Positions 32,306-44,620 of a DNA stretch of 64,000 nucleotides are shown here, piece after piece. The notes under the pieces were generated by a model. That model did not search any database and was not told the DNA's origin. It saw only the letters and a program-made list of their open reading frames with translations. The stretch's first letter is position 1. Each line of letters begins with the position of its first letter. Source of the stretch: Bathynomus jamesi (Eukaryota; Arthropoda; Malacostraca; Isopoda; Cirolanidae); NCBI GenBank assembly GCA_023014485.1, contig JAJOZX010002572.1, positions 330,001 through 394,000 of the forward strand, in the 5' to 3' direction. The translations under genes were made by a program, and so were the position numbers.

Positions 32306-35003
32306 TTATGCTAAAAGAACACGACTTAGCTCACTTGAAGCGACAGCAATACAATCTATCACCTTTTCATAGTCTAAGTTATTTGTAGGCTGATATTCAA
32401 CATTTAGAGTTAACAGTTGACTTAGATGTTCCAGCGTGAGTGATGAACGGAGTCTGTTTTCAATTATTTTTAGTTTTGAAAAGGCACGCTCGCAACAAAC
32501 GCTTGTGATGCTGAGAGTAAGTATGTATCGATACACACAAAACAGATAGGCATAGGCTGGCGAATAAAGATTATACTTTCCAAGTACAATGAAAGCGCAA
32601 CCGAAACATTCTCCACACAGTTTGTCCTTCACGCAAGGCTTTGCTTCTCTACTGTGGGTTGCGACCTCTCCTTCAAATACGTCTTTATTAAATTCCTCAT
32701 CCGATTCAATGTAAGTTGGAGCAGGTTGAAGCGGAGTACAAAACTCAGAAGTTCTTGTGGCAAATCACTCGATGTACTGAAGCCAAGAATTTCTCTGATT
32801 CCATTGAAGTCGAGCGTTTCGGTCGGAGCAGAAAGAACTTCAGCAAAGTGTCTCAGATCAAAAAAAGCGAATTCGAGTAGAATTGCTCAATGAGAAAAGT
32901 ATCGCGTTCTGAGACTCATTGAGGTTGTGTCCAAGATGATGTTATAGACCGATGTCTCAAAATTTCTTCTCGGTTCACGATTTTCTCTGGAAAATTTAAA
33001 TTCTGAGACAACTTCAAGGTTTAAATCAGCAAGATTTTCATTCAACCTTTCTGCGAAAGTTTCCACTCTTGATAAAACGCTTGCGCAGTCCCGAATAATC
33101 GCGTCGACCGAATTTTGCTGTTTCAAGCAGATGTGCTACTTGAGACAAATCAAGTCCAGCCGTTTGAAGATACCGAGAAGCAGGCAGCGTTATTTAAAAA
33201 AATTCGAATGTACGTAAATGCCACGGCTATTGTTCGGAACTCGCACAGTTTCTTCAGAATGTTGTTCGCCTGATTTCTAATGCCAGGTTGAAAGGCTGTT
33301 GAAATGTGAATTGTTTGTAGAACTGAAATGACATCCGCGAACATTCCGTTGTTTTTTGTGTTGCTGAATTCGCCAAAGATTTTTATGACTGCCTCTGCAT
33401 GACTTCCCATCTTGTTTTGCTAATCAAAGTTAATCGTTCGAATTTTTCCATTCCGAATGCTGATTTTTTCTGCTGAATCCAGACCGCCATTCGTTTTCCT
33501 GATTCGCGAAAAAAGACAGTTATTTCTTGCACAAGTTGGAACAGCGAAACTGCCGGGACAACTGAACTCGTTGCATCGACGATCACAAGATTAAGCACAT
33601 ATGCAAAACACCAAATAAAGACGCGCTGGGGAACTTAATTTTTTATTACTATCTGCAACCCCGAAATGTCTCCTCTCATTGCAGTTACTCCATCAAAAGA
33701 AGAAGAAACGCAGTCCTTGAGAAGAAGCCTAACCGATTCCAATTGTTTCTTGATGATGTTGTCGAAATAACTCTGTGCCCTGGTGCTATCTAATGAAAAT
33801 AAAGACAGAATACTTTCCTTCGTCTTATGCGAAGTTGGATTGACATAACGTACACCCAAACTGCATTGCTCAATGGTGCAGATATCCTGAGTGCTCTCGC
33901 ATTGAATTGAAAAGAAACCAGCTAATTTGATTTCATCAACAATTTGTTCCTTGACGTGATCTGAAAGTGCCACAATGATTTTATCAATAAAGCGATTACT
34001 CAGGAACGTAACATGTGACCATTGCCCTCGTGTTTCTTTTCTCAGATTGTTCGTTCGTGAAGCGGTCTCAATGTGCAGTCTCAGTGTTTCGTCGTATTTA
34101 GCAAGGAGTTCAACCAGAGCCAGAAAATTGCAGAGACGACAGTTTTCATTGAGAATGTGGCGGGAGGATTTATTGGAATGACTGCGAAAAGCTAAGCCTT
34201 GTCTTGACAAATAAAGAACCACATCGATCAATCTGATGACGACTTTTCGTCTTGCAGCTATTTGACGATTTCTTTCTGAAACCTGATCTTTAAACATTGC
34301 GATCTCTATTGAGCGCTCGCTTGAAAAAACCATAAACTGAGGACCGATTCCTTGTGAACAACCATGATTTGTGTTCCGCAATTCGTTGGCTAATGTGTTT
34401 CCAGTCTTGACAACCGACAACAAAGCAATTGTCATGAGTTATTGAGAATGCGAGGCACATGCTGCAATGTAAAGTTTGCCCCACTTCATTAAATGTCAAC
34501 CATTTTCGCACTTTAGTTGATTTTTGGTTTGTTGCTGGCTTTACTGCGGGATCCTTTCGATAATAATTGGAATGTGAGAATGGAATGTTTGAGTGAGGTT
34601 GCACTTGATGAAATTTCAAAAACGTTGCATTGTTTCCTGGTTTTGATTTTGTAAAAAAATTTAGCGGAGTTTCACCTTCAACAGTGCTAGCAACACTGGC
34701 ATCGGCGGGAACATATATGTCGGAATCAGATGGAACATTTTCGCGTGTTTCCACGGCGAAGGAACCACTTATCATAGGGTCCTTGAGTACGTAGTGGTCA
34801 GAAACCTTCGGCTGTTGACCTTCAGTCTCTTGTACCTGGCTATCTGAAGGTCTGCTCTCTTCTGTCAGCATTTGATCACACTCTGGTTGTCTTGGAGTCT
34901 TGACGATAAAGGCATTGAGCGCATCACGCTGCGAGTTTATAAAATCTTGTTCTTTTTTCTTCCTGGATGGTTTGGATGTACCGCTTTCAAACGAACGTTT
35001 CAT
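32306..35003 (-). pseudogene. hAT transposase relic (ZMYM1/DUF4371 type)
   Basis: A hAT transposase read right to left in several broken frames. The N-terminus at 35003 is MKRSFESGTSKPSRKKKEQD. A cysteine-containing segment follows (FNEVGQTLHCSMCLAFS, 34500-34430). The DUF4371 region has FRSHSNKSSRHILNENC and FFSIQCESTQDICTIEQC. The C-terminal dimerisation domain is at 32530-32330 (SITSVCCERAFSKLKIIENR). Frame changes occur near 34430, 33620, 33390 and 33130, with a gap before 32640. Where family members usually have VDST, this copy has CEST, so the first catalytic Asp appears lost. No terminal repeats were recognised; a SINE lies just upstream. Confidence 0.88.
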
Positions 35004-35082
35004 TTTGTATGTCGACGTCCAACCTATAATAAGAAAAAAATTATTTAAAAAAAAATTTTAAAAAAAATATATATATGAAATG

Positions 35083-35375
35083 CGCCTCGGTGATGTAGTG
35101 GTTAGCGTCGCCGACTACGAATCCATCGGCCCCGGGTTCGAGACCCGCTGACGGCAGGCGGCCCACAGCAAAACCCAGCTGTTCATCCTTCCACACAATA
35201 AAGTGGTTAGTAGATAAATGGGTACCCTCGTGGTTAAGACGCTGGGCTGCTGGTGGAACGTGTTTCGGATTCCACGTTAAACTGTAGGTTAAACTGTAGG
35301 TCTAAGGTGGAGTGAAAAGCTTGACCTTCGTCAGAATGAACAATTCGGGGAAGCTAACCAAAGGTTAGCCAAGGG
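35083..35375 (+). mobile_element. tRNA-derived SINE, family A
   Basis: Head GATGTAGTGGTTAGCGTCGC, box B GGTTCGAGACCCG, linker, short second unit, tail with a 12-bp internal duplication (GTAGGTTAAACT). Confidence 0.85.
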
Positions 35376-36450
35376 TATATATATATATATATATAATAGG
35401 AATTTTTTATAATATAAAAAGCAACCAACTAATAATTAATCAGAATATTTTCTGATGAAATAATTCTGATCATTAGTTTTTTTTAACTTTTAAATTAATG
35501 ATTGCTTGGTTATAATTTATGCCTTTCCATGCCCTTAATGCGGCCCTGGGTTGCAAATGCGCTGAAATTCGGGATGCTTCAACATTTTATGAGGCCCCCT
35601 AGGATGGAAGAGGACCCTGTGATGGCACAGACTCACAGACCGGCCAGCACTCCACTGTGTGTATATATAATATATATATAGCAATGGATGGGAGAGGGGG
35701 AGAGGTAGTGCAGTTTGTGCCTGCCCTAAAATTTGAAATCGTAACTTTACTTCTGGCCTTAAAGTCAAATCCTTTGAATACCAATAAACATTAATTACAC
35801 TGCACGACAAAATTACACACTTCTTTCCTTTAAACGAAACGAAGTGATTTTTATAAATTTGGATGCACCGAGTTCCTTTGCTGTTCTTTTGCTTAGCAGA
35901 CGTTTGATATAATTTGGATTATATAATATATATCCAAATATAGTTTGATATAATGTGAAACATTAACGTAGTTTTCTGTAAAAAATGGTGGGTGTTAGAG
36001 AAAAAATAACATATTCGTAATCAGCGCATCAGCAAAATTTGTGCAAAGGATAGAAATTGTGTACTGCAGCGTTATTTAATGAAATTAAATAACGCTACTT
36101 TTCAGACGATTTTATTCAGTAATAAACGGTTAATATAAACGTAAGTTCAATAGCTTGCTTATTACTATACGAGAATACTTCAATATTTTTAAATGAGTGT
36201 ATTTTTTGCCCTCTTTTCATTAGTTTTTTTTTTATATTAGTGAACATTTTAGTCTGAAAGCGCTGTCCTTTAAAGAAAGAAAAAACTGTAGTCCCCATTC
36301 AAATTCTGTTTTCTTTCATATGTTTTCCGTTTTCTTTTCTTTTGTCGATGCTCCTACTACAAAAAACTGATATTGTTGACGTGGTATTCTCAACGAAATA
36401 AGGTTAATAAACACCTTTCGACATGGGGACAAATCTCTATGGAACACGGC
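35376..36450. other. Unassigned stretch
   Basis: A short (AT)n at the SINE tail, then AT-rich sequence. GCGGCCCTGGGTTGCAAATG near 35542 and GAGGCCCCCTAGGATGG near 35590 look like a hAT-type end without a partner. A small inverted repeat (GTTATTTAATGAAATTAAAT) lies near 36072. Confidence 0.45.
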
Positions 36451-37826
36451 CCCAGGCAGTGGCCGATCTAGCTAGGTGCAGGCGGTGCAGTGAACCGGGG
36501 CCCGGTTGGTTGATATTTGATAACACCTTGGCAAGGAAAAATGATAATTTTCAAGTATTTCATTTAAAAATTAGATCTAAATGTGCATGAAAATATAAGA
36601 GTCCTTTAAACTTGTTTAATGTATTTAAATGCGTTTATAAACATGGTTATTCTTTCGACTACGGGCCCCTTTCTGGTAAAACTGTATACTATATATGTTA
36701 AATACATAATTGGTCATCTGAAATGATGTCTGCAATAGATAAAAATCAAAATTAGAATTCAAAATGCTGAAACCATCACATTATTCTACTATCTGGTATA
36801 CTAGTATATTACTGTATATACTATACTACACTGTGACACCACTTATTTCTGATCGCACTGATCTACTTAACGTAGATTGGAAGTGCTTTTCCCCCTGGTG
36901 ACATTCCAAGCGATGGTTCATTATTTTGGAGCCAAGCCGTGACAATGAAAAATGCAGCAGGAGAACTATTTTTGCAGGACATTTCACTATTTGCATTAAA
37001 AGTATACAGCCTGCCGATAAGTAACGCTACCGTAGAGCGAATGTTTTCGCGAATGACATCAACGAAAACCAAACTAAGGAACCGTACGGGTTTAGATCTC
37101 TTAGCCTCTATACTTCGCATCAAAATGATGCTGGAAGAAAGAAACATCTGCTGTTTTAACTTTGAACCTTATTCATCGATGTTAAAATATAATTCCGACA
37201 TATACAAGAAATTTAACGACGAAGTTGAAACCAATGAAGATGAAGAAGAGGAGTTATTAAATTCCATACAACTGTGATTTGTGAATCATATAAGGTAAAT
37301 AAAATTTAGTATTTAAAATTAAATATAACGAAATTATATATATATGAAAATTATTATTTTGGGCTACTTTGAATTCTATTTCGCTATTTTTGGGTAGTGT
37401 TCTCGCTACTTTTCTTGAAAAGTATCTGGCAACCCTGTTGGGATCTGTCGACTCGACACGCAGTGAAGCATCAGTTTCAATGGCTGAGACGCTGAGTGGA
37501 TGAGTATACGAATAAAAATTACGTTAATTGATTTTCCGCAGTGTATTATTGAATACTACTGACTATAGTGAATCAGTGTGTATTACTTTTTAAATTTTAC
37601 GAAAAGTTATTGTTATTTGTTACTCAGTTATTGCTAAAATCAATAAATTGAGGTGAATTAGAATAGATAGAAAACACAAATTGATTGGAACCAGTTTTAA
37701 GGGCCACCTTGAGTGGATCGAAAGGTTTTTGTGGTTCATAGGTATAAACTAAACTAAAATGTAAATTTTGTGGGGCCCATAAATAATTTTTGCACCGGGG
37801 CTCGTGACACTCTTGCTCCGCCACTG
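36451..37826 (+). mobile_element. Deleted hAT element
   Basis: Left end CAGTGGCCGATCTAGCTAGG (36457) and right end CTTGCTCCGCCACTG (to 37826) form an imperfect inverted repeat. AACACGGC (36443-36450) and AACACGGG (37827-37834) agree at 7 of 8, with a few extra bases at the left. It carries the hAT C-terminal fragment at 36939-37277. Confidence 0.7.
36939..37277 (+). pseudogene. hAT transposase C-terminal fragment
   Basis: Encodes SLFALKVYSLPISNATVERM, then FSRMTSTKTKLRNRTGLDLL, the hAT dimerisation domain. The S/N-A-x-V-E-R-x-F-S signature and the K.KLRNR helix are intact, and the frame ends in an acidic tail (NEDEEEE). The frame extends about 50 bp upstream (FPPGDIPSDGSLFWSQAVT) before a TAG. 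Catalytic domain and zinc finger are gone. Confidence 0.8.
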
Positions 37827-37998
37827 AACACGGGGGTACATGTACCCCCGACATTTTGAAGGCCGAGGACAAAATACCTCCCCACTATTTGGGAACTATT
37901 AGGAACTCTTAGTAAGCTAACGGTATTCCAAAGTAATAAGACGCATTATAATACATTAATAAATATTATTATTTATTATTATTATATTATATTATTAG

Positions 37999-38028
37999 GA
38001 TCACCTGAAGATCAGGGCCCCCAGCGGT
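37999..38028. repeat. Stray GGATCACC terminus
   Basis: GGATCACCTGAAGATCAGGG and CCCCCAGC without core or partner end; it abuts the large palindrome on its right. Confidence 0.7.
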
Positions 38029-38705
38029 GCTGTCACTATCATTTGAACATTTCTGAAAATATTAAAATTTGCAAAGAGGATGTGAAATATTTCAAAAATT
38101 TCAATTGCAAGGCGCTATATATTATTAAATGAAACCGCTCTACATCTAAATACAGTATAATCGCTATTTGATAAATATAAAAGTTTATTACGTACAGCAA
38201 TTTGGTGTGTAATATTATAACATCGGAAGGCATGGGCGCAAATCGCTATAATGTAATAATAACAGGATCACCTGAATATCAGGGCCCCCAGCCTTCGTTA
38301 GTTAGCCTTATAAGGCTAACTAACGAAAATATCACGACTTAACCTAACCAATCGTCAAGAGCGAAGTTAACCTAACGATTGGTTAGGTTAAGTCGTGATA
38401 TTTTCGTTAGTTAGCCTTATAAGGCTAACTAACGAAGGCTGGGGGCCCTGATATTCAGGTGATCCTATTATTATTACATTATAGCGATTTGCGCCCATGC
38501 CTTCCGATGTTATAATATTACCCACCAAATTGCTGTACGTAATAAACTTTTATATTTATCCAATATGCATTATACTGTATTTAGATGTAGAGCGGTTTCA
38601 TTTAATAATATATAGCGCCTTGCAATTGAAATTTTTGAAATATTTCACATCCTCTTTGCAAATTTTAATATTTTCAGAAATGTTCAAATGATAGTGACAG
38701 CACCG
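38029..38705. repeat. About 677-bp palindrome centred on a GGATCACC MITE
   Basis: Arms 38029-38265 and 38466-38705 are near-perfect reverse complements; identical frames on opposite strands at 38039-38233 and 38497-38691 are a by-product. The middle is a complete GGATCACC element (38266-38465) sharing the same symmetry axis, so palindrome and MITE mirror together. Confidence 0.88.
38266..38465. mobile_element. Palindromic MITE, GGATCACC subfamily
   Basis: GGATCACCTGAATATCAGGG to its complement with the common core; the centre is shortened to AATCGTCAAGAGCGAAG. Outside flanks are mirrored, not duplicated. Confidence 0.88.
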
Positions 38706-39052
38706 CGAATCATCAAAGCGCTCTGAATTTAACAATTATTCATATTACAATAACTGTCCCCATTTTAAAAATATCACCGTAATTTTCTTTCCACAATCCT
38801 CCAAACTGATTCTTTTTATGCAGGAAGGAGGGGCCAAGGGCAAATGGCCGTAAAAGCGCTCCTCCGATAGAAGAAGAAGGGAGCCAAACTCAAAATCAAA
38901 GCCAAAATTGACGAGCGGCATTCCACATAACAGATTATTGTATACATAAATTAACTATTTCGCAAGTTTATTTAACAGTTAACAAAACCATTACGATCGC
39001 TGAAACCTATACTCGTACGTAAATTAATTAGCAATATCTGCCCTATATACAC
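38706..39052. other. Unassigned stretch
   Basis: No gene or recognised repeat. Confidence 0.5.
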
Positions 39053-39060
39053 ATTTATAG

Positions 39061-39127
39061 TAGTGGTGCACCGATTAATCGGTATCGGCATGCCAGGTGC
39101 CGATACCGATTAATCGGTGCACCACTA
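39061..39127. mobile_element. 67-bp minimal hAT insertion
   Basis: Two 29-bp perfect inverted arms beginning TAGTGGTGCACCGATTAATC, around a 9-bp centre, flanked by a perfect 8-bp duplication ATTTATAG (39053-39060 and 39128-39135). It consists almost only of the two ends. Confidence 0.9.
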
Positions 39128-39229
39128 ATTTATAGGTAGGCAGATCAGAAAATACCTGTAGCTGTTAATAACAGTCAGTAAGGAGAACCAGGAACTAGCA
39201 CAGCGCTCAGGCCAACTAATGTGACTCAT

Positions 39230-39355
39230 TGTTCTAACTCGTGTATTTTTATTATTACCATCATCATCATCGGAATTCGAACACCCAACCTCAGTGTCTT
39301 CATTTCGCTTATAGGGAAGTGGTGTTACCCACTGAGCCACGGATATTGGCACCTG
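39230..39355 (-). mobile_element. tRNA-like SINE fragment
   Basis: Minus strand: GTGGCTCAGTGGGTAACACC as A box, GGGTGTTCGAATTCCG as B box, then a (GAT)n run. tRNA-like in spacing, but stems do not close well. Confidence 0.55.
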
Positions 39356-39424
39356 TAGCTGTTGTTTACAATTTCTACCGTTATACAAGGGAAGTACGTC
39401 AATAGTTTCACTGCAAAGGTAGTC

Positions 39425-39790
39425 TTTTTATATTGAATAAGAGAAAGCAATAGAACGATGAGTCATGGCGTCTTCTCTTATTCTTCTTGGTGTTACAAGA
39501 TCCTGGAAGTCGCCTAGTCTCTCTTTCGGGTGAGCTTTGAAAGCAATGAAACTGTTTTCAATTGGATTTAGGGATGAGGGGTGAGGAAGCAAATACTGAA
39601 CAATCTGCCGAAGTTCGTTATCTTTATAACTGAAAACGACGTTATGGAAATCCGCAAATCTCTCCTTATTTATTCCTTCCAATCTCATAAGATGGAACAT
39701 CTATGGTACATCTTCGTATATTGTACGTAGTAATCAAACTGAGGTTTCTTCCTCTTTGATAGGCAACAATCCTATTTACAGTTCTCAATA
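39425..39790 (-). pseudogene. Tc1/IS630-like transposase 3' relic
   Basis: Contains QYLLPHPSSLNPIENSFIAF, the DDE_3 signature LPPYSP-LNPIE..F with the final Glu. About 90 residues are open; upstream sequence is degraded by stops. No terminal repeats found. Confidence 0.6.
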
Positions 39791-40227
39791 GAAGCCCTGC
39801 TATTGGTTCGTCTGATAAATAAAAAATCAGATTTCTAATGTTTTATCTATTTCTGGTACGTCCAAAATCAACCCGGGAATCATTCATTCCTTGTGAATTT
39901 CAACTGTAAGAAATACTTTCTTCAAGTTTCAAGATGATCAGTCGTGCATCGAAGGACATGATAAACGTTGCGTGAGACGATATATTATCTAATTGTTTAC
40001 CTCCGATAGGTGCTCTGTCACTGTCTTGCGTATTCCCTCACAACTAGTTGTCGTTCTTTTGTTTAGCTGTTCACCTAATGTGATGAAACCTTCATCTTTT
40101 AAATATAATTGTAAATCCTTCTTCGGTCATCTGCTGCATCTTGAAGAGGCATACTCGTATATCTAACAACTTTTATGGAGTAGATACTTGGTTAGTTGGT
40201 TACTCCATTGCGTGTCTTTCGTCCAAC

Positions 40228-40228
40228 T

Positions 40229-40296
<68 letters not shown>

Positions 40297-40297
40297 A
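40228..40297. repeat. (GA)n microsatellite
   Basis: GA array with three GGAG slips. Confidence 0.95.
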
Positions 40298-41109
40298 TTG
40301 GTTGAATACTACTCTACTTTGACAATATACTAAACAAGTTTGGTGTTCATATGCGTCGTGAAAAATTTCTTGTTCCTCATTTTACTTGGCGATTGGTCCA
40401 CATAAAGGTAAGTAACTGGATAAATGTGTTTTACCAAGTTTAATTTTAAGAGAGTGAAAGTATCAGTGAGTGTAGTATATTTGTCACATGATGATAGATA
40501 TATAAAAGAGCAATATGGTTCTTGGATTATACTAAGTGATGTGGTTGGAGGCAAGGCCCGGGAAAGGAGTTAAGGGCCTCTTTATCCCCGATCACCTCAT
40601 TCTCTATCTTCCAGTCCCTGGTGCTTTGACACCTCATGCATCCCCCTCTCCTGGGCTCTGGTTGAAGGCATGGGAAATGCGTATAGAGAGACTGCAATCA
40701 ATTATTTGAATGGGAAGATGGGAGTTGGTCCTGAGCCTGGAGTGACTGCAAAGCATGATGTTCTCGGAATAAATGAGTGGCGATAGAATAAAAGAATTGT
40801 CGGTGGAAAGTGTGTGTGTATGTGTGTGTGTGTGTGTATGTGTTATGAACACATATTGCCAACACAGTGACATTTATAAGTAGAGTATATATGCGGTGGA
40901 GAAAGAGAAAGAGATAAAGGTGAAGAAGAGTATGATAAATTATGCGTGAGTGAGTAAAGATATGTAGGATATGGCGATGTTATCCTTTAAGGTATTCTCA
41001 GTATGTCGCTTCCTCGTACCACTAAAGAAGTTTATACCGTTTTAATTAATTAATCTGACTGCGAAGATTTCGGAACAATACTTTATACCCTTTCTTCTAT
41101 GGCGTCCCT
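40298..41109. other. Unassigned stretch
   Basis: A (GT)n at about 40810-40842; no coding signal. Confidence 0.5.
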
Positions 41110-41824
41110 TCCCTCCGACCGTTGAGGGAGTGGAATGCTTCTCTCACGTTGAAGGATATAAATGACGCATCACCCTTTGTCAGTTCTTTATTTGCAGAGA
41201 ATATTAGAAATGAAATCCTTTACACAACACTTGATAGAGAGTTACAACAACTGATTACATTTAAATAAGCTGAGGGGTCCAGCCAAACCCGGCTGGCCCA
41301 CGGGCGGAACACTCTACTCCCTCTGTCGGAAGCTGAGGCGAGCGTTAGACTGACAAGGCATGTTGCCTTCCTCAAGGGGCTCCCTTTTGTCCTGGAGAAA
41401 CACCCATGGTTTCCACGTGTTACAGAAGACTATTAAACTTGCAAAATCTTACTCTAATAATGATATTAACGAGAGAATTGGTATAATTGGATATTAGCAA
41501 AAGAATTTATACAATTGTAGTTTTACACTTAACTCTTTTATGTGATTTATAATAATTGAAAAGAACATTTACAATTTGGGAATCTCTGTTTAAGATTAGA
41601 CGTGGCATCACTGTTTTCGTTAGGGTTAAGAAAAAGGGCGCCAAGCTTTCCACTGGCATTGAGACACTTTATACAAAATTAAAAATGTAACGGAATCATA
41701 TTTTAATTTATATGAAAAAAAAACAGAATATCTTTTAAAGGATTAATATTTTAATTTATACAAAGAGAATGATATCTTTAAGTTTTAACACAAATTTATT
41801 TTCCTGTGGAAACATTTTTCCACA
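41110..41824. repeat. Left LTR
   Basis: Begins TCCCTCCGACCGTTGAGGGA (a hairpin) and ends TGTGGAAACATTTTTCCACA (another hairpin). Aligns along its length with 44621-45338 with only scattered differences and one short indel. Confidence 0.8.
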
Positions 41825-44620
41825 TGGCTCCCCTCCAGAGTTAGTACTCGGGGGTTAGTTTGAAAAATCCCCTCAAACAAAAGTGGTTGGATATAGGGTT
41901 TTATAAAGACAAAGATATTATTAAAGAAGTAGTTGGAGATAATGTTACATAAAGACAAAAGAAATAGTTAACAAAATACATCTACTTAGTAGTTAATCCA
42001 CTCTACTTATCAATTAAATTTTACATTAAAATTAATACTTATGTACTAATGAACATTTATAATTGTCATTTGTGTGTCCTTGAGACTTATGCACTAATGA
42101 ACCTTTATAATTAACGGTCACTTGCGTGTCCTTGAACACTTGGAGTCTGGTTAATTAGGTCCACTTTTTTACACTGGTCTAAGTTCACCGTGTGCATACA
42201 CTTTTAAAATCATACGCGATTTTCTTATCGAACTTTAAGAGAACAAAAATTTAGAGAAATGAATTTCCATGAACTATTGGACAAAGTACTTAAGTGAAAT
42301 TGGTACGAATTCTGCAAGGTTTAGAACGGATATTGTCGTTTTGAGAATTTTTTTTTAGAACTTTGGAATTGTCTCATCTCTAAAGCTTGGAAGGTATAAA
42401 ATTTCAAAGGTTACGTGTGGACATTGCTCAAGTTTCTGGATGTACGCGTTGGTGGCTAATTACCTCCGACATCAATTATTCCACGTCTCGAGCGTATTCC
42501 AATAATTTAGTACGTAGTGCATGAATGCACGGGTATCGCCTAAACAGGTATATGGAGTACGTGTGTGGTAGCACTTGAACTGGAAATACGGTAAAAAACA
42601 ATTTGTAAATGGGATAAACCGACGTTATGATTACTGTTCCTCGTTTCGTGTATTTGGTCCTTTTGGAGTGAAATCAAAGTGGCAGATGGCTCCAGTTTCG
42701 ATTTCCAAACCTTTTGATGAGAAAGAACAGAATCGAATGAACGTTGTCCCGTAGAGCGATGCAGAGATGCAACACTCTCTTTAGTGGGAAGGAAAAGAGT
42801 GGTAATTTTTCGTCGAGGTCATAAACCGCGCTTGCATTATGTCCGAGGGACATAGACGAGTTCTCCGTGACCTCACGTAAATTTACAGAAGAAGGGGATC
42901 CCTCGAAAAATCCGCGCAATGCTCACTACTCTTCCAAGTATGAGCAGAAGTTGCGTCGTGATTAGGGACTTCCTCTGCGACGATCTCGTCACAGACCACT
43001 TCCCCCGGAAAATTCCCCTCATCGAGAACTTCCCTCGAGGAAGGCGAAGCGAAACAAAAAAAACAACTTATCCCTAATACCATATATACACAACAGAATT
43101 TTAAGCGACAAAAACTTAAGCTTGAGATTAGCTATTCTTGGTTTAAATAAACAATAAAATCATCCCAACGAAGATGAAAAACTTGCCTGTCGATTTCGAT
43201 ACATTACTCGAAATGTACTAATTCATTTTAATTTAAACCAAAACAGCAAAAAAAAAAAAAAAGAGAAAACCATTTGCGCTCCAACGCAATAACCACTTAA
43301 AAACAAGAATGAAAAGTTCGCGCATCGACGCGAAAGAGCGAGAGAAAAAGGAAAGAAAATCCTTTTTACTAAATCTAAATGCCCCGAAACGCGTCAATCC
43401 GCGCGCGTGTGAAACGAGCCAAACAAACAAACACACGCATGAACTATATATACACAAATTAGGCAAAAAAAATTTCAAGAGTCAATAAAATGAACTCAAA
43501 TCCAAAATTCCGTTTTCCGTTAACCCAATGTGGGACAACAATTTAAATTAAAAAAATATATTAAATCTTCACTTTAACCTTTTTTTTTTTCTCAAATTCC
43601 ATGCATTTACGATGTACTTTGCAGAAATCGTTTCGTTACAAACAATAAACAATAAGCAAATCCTGCATGCCATAAAAAAACAAACTTGTCAATTTCTCCC
43701 TCTTACCACAAAACCCAAAAAGAAAGAAAAATCGAATTAAATTGATGGTAAACACAGACAACAACAAAAATTCGTTTTTAACTCACCAACGAAAAATTAA
43801 ATTGTTTGCAAACAACAAATATAGTTCACCGATCCATACATACACATATATTTGTGTATACCCAAAATACTGCAAACAAAAAAAATCGCTTTACAATCAC
43901 AACGGACAGTGAAATTGAATTTAATTGATTGTAAACACAGACAGACAAAAAAAAAAAAAATTTTGAACTCAAACGAACAGTGAACTGTTTACAACCAATA
44001 AACATACTGTAATATATTTATATAGTATACAAAAAATACTACAAGCGAAAACACAAATCTTCGTACACCAAAAAAAGAATAATAATTAAAAAAAATCTTT
44101 TCAATCCAATGCGTTAAACTCTTCTTTTTTTCACGTATTTATTTATTTATTGATACTAGTGGTAACCTTACTTGCAAAAAACACTTTTACCAAGTTTTCT
44201 TTTTATTCCGTCTTGTAAGCGCCTTTGTTTTCGTTTTTCTTTCCTCTTCAATGCCGACTATTCCGTTGGGCAGAGTTTTGAAGACGTTTGTTTTCGTTTC
44301 TGAGTCCTCTCCAATTCCGTAGGACGGAGTCGAAATGCGTTCTTCTCCCTCTTATTCCATCTTGAAAGAACGTTTGTCGTTGACGATTAAAGTCTTTGAA
44401 AATCTTCTCCAAATTTCGAAAATTCTTCTACTCTTCGTTGTAGAAATTTACGCCAATGCTATGCGTCGCGTATGACGTCCGATTTTCGTACGGTCCTCTC
44501 TGCTAAACAAGTGTTGTCGTCTCTTCTAAACAAGTGTTGACGTCCTTGTAGCGGGGTTCTGCCCGAACAAAACGTTTTCAAATCCTGGTTCCTCGTCTTG
44601 AAGGAACGTTTCTCGTCTCC
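41825..44620. other. LTR element internal region
   Basis: AT-rich, no retroviral-type domain. Two diverged copies of an about 180-bp segment near 43735 and 43915 (both with GTAAACACAGACA). The right end (44230-44610) has loosely repeated GAACGTTT/GACGTTTGT phrases. Confidence 0.6.

Noticed and set aside
33975..34181. Plus-strand 68-residue protein
   Set aside because: It is antisense to the hAT transposase relic.
38039..38691. Two identical 64-residue proteins on opposite strands
   Set aside because: Explained by the 677-bp palindrome; no domain or conservation signal.
42674..43083. Gag-like protein in the LTR element
   Set aside because: Two short minus-strand frames without zinc knuckle, capsid-like or protease motif; not supportable as coding.
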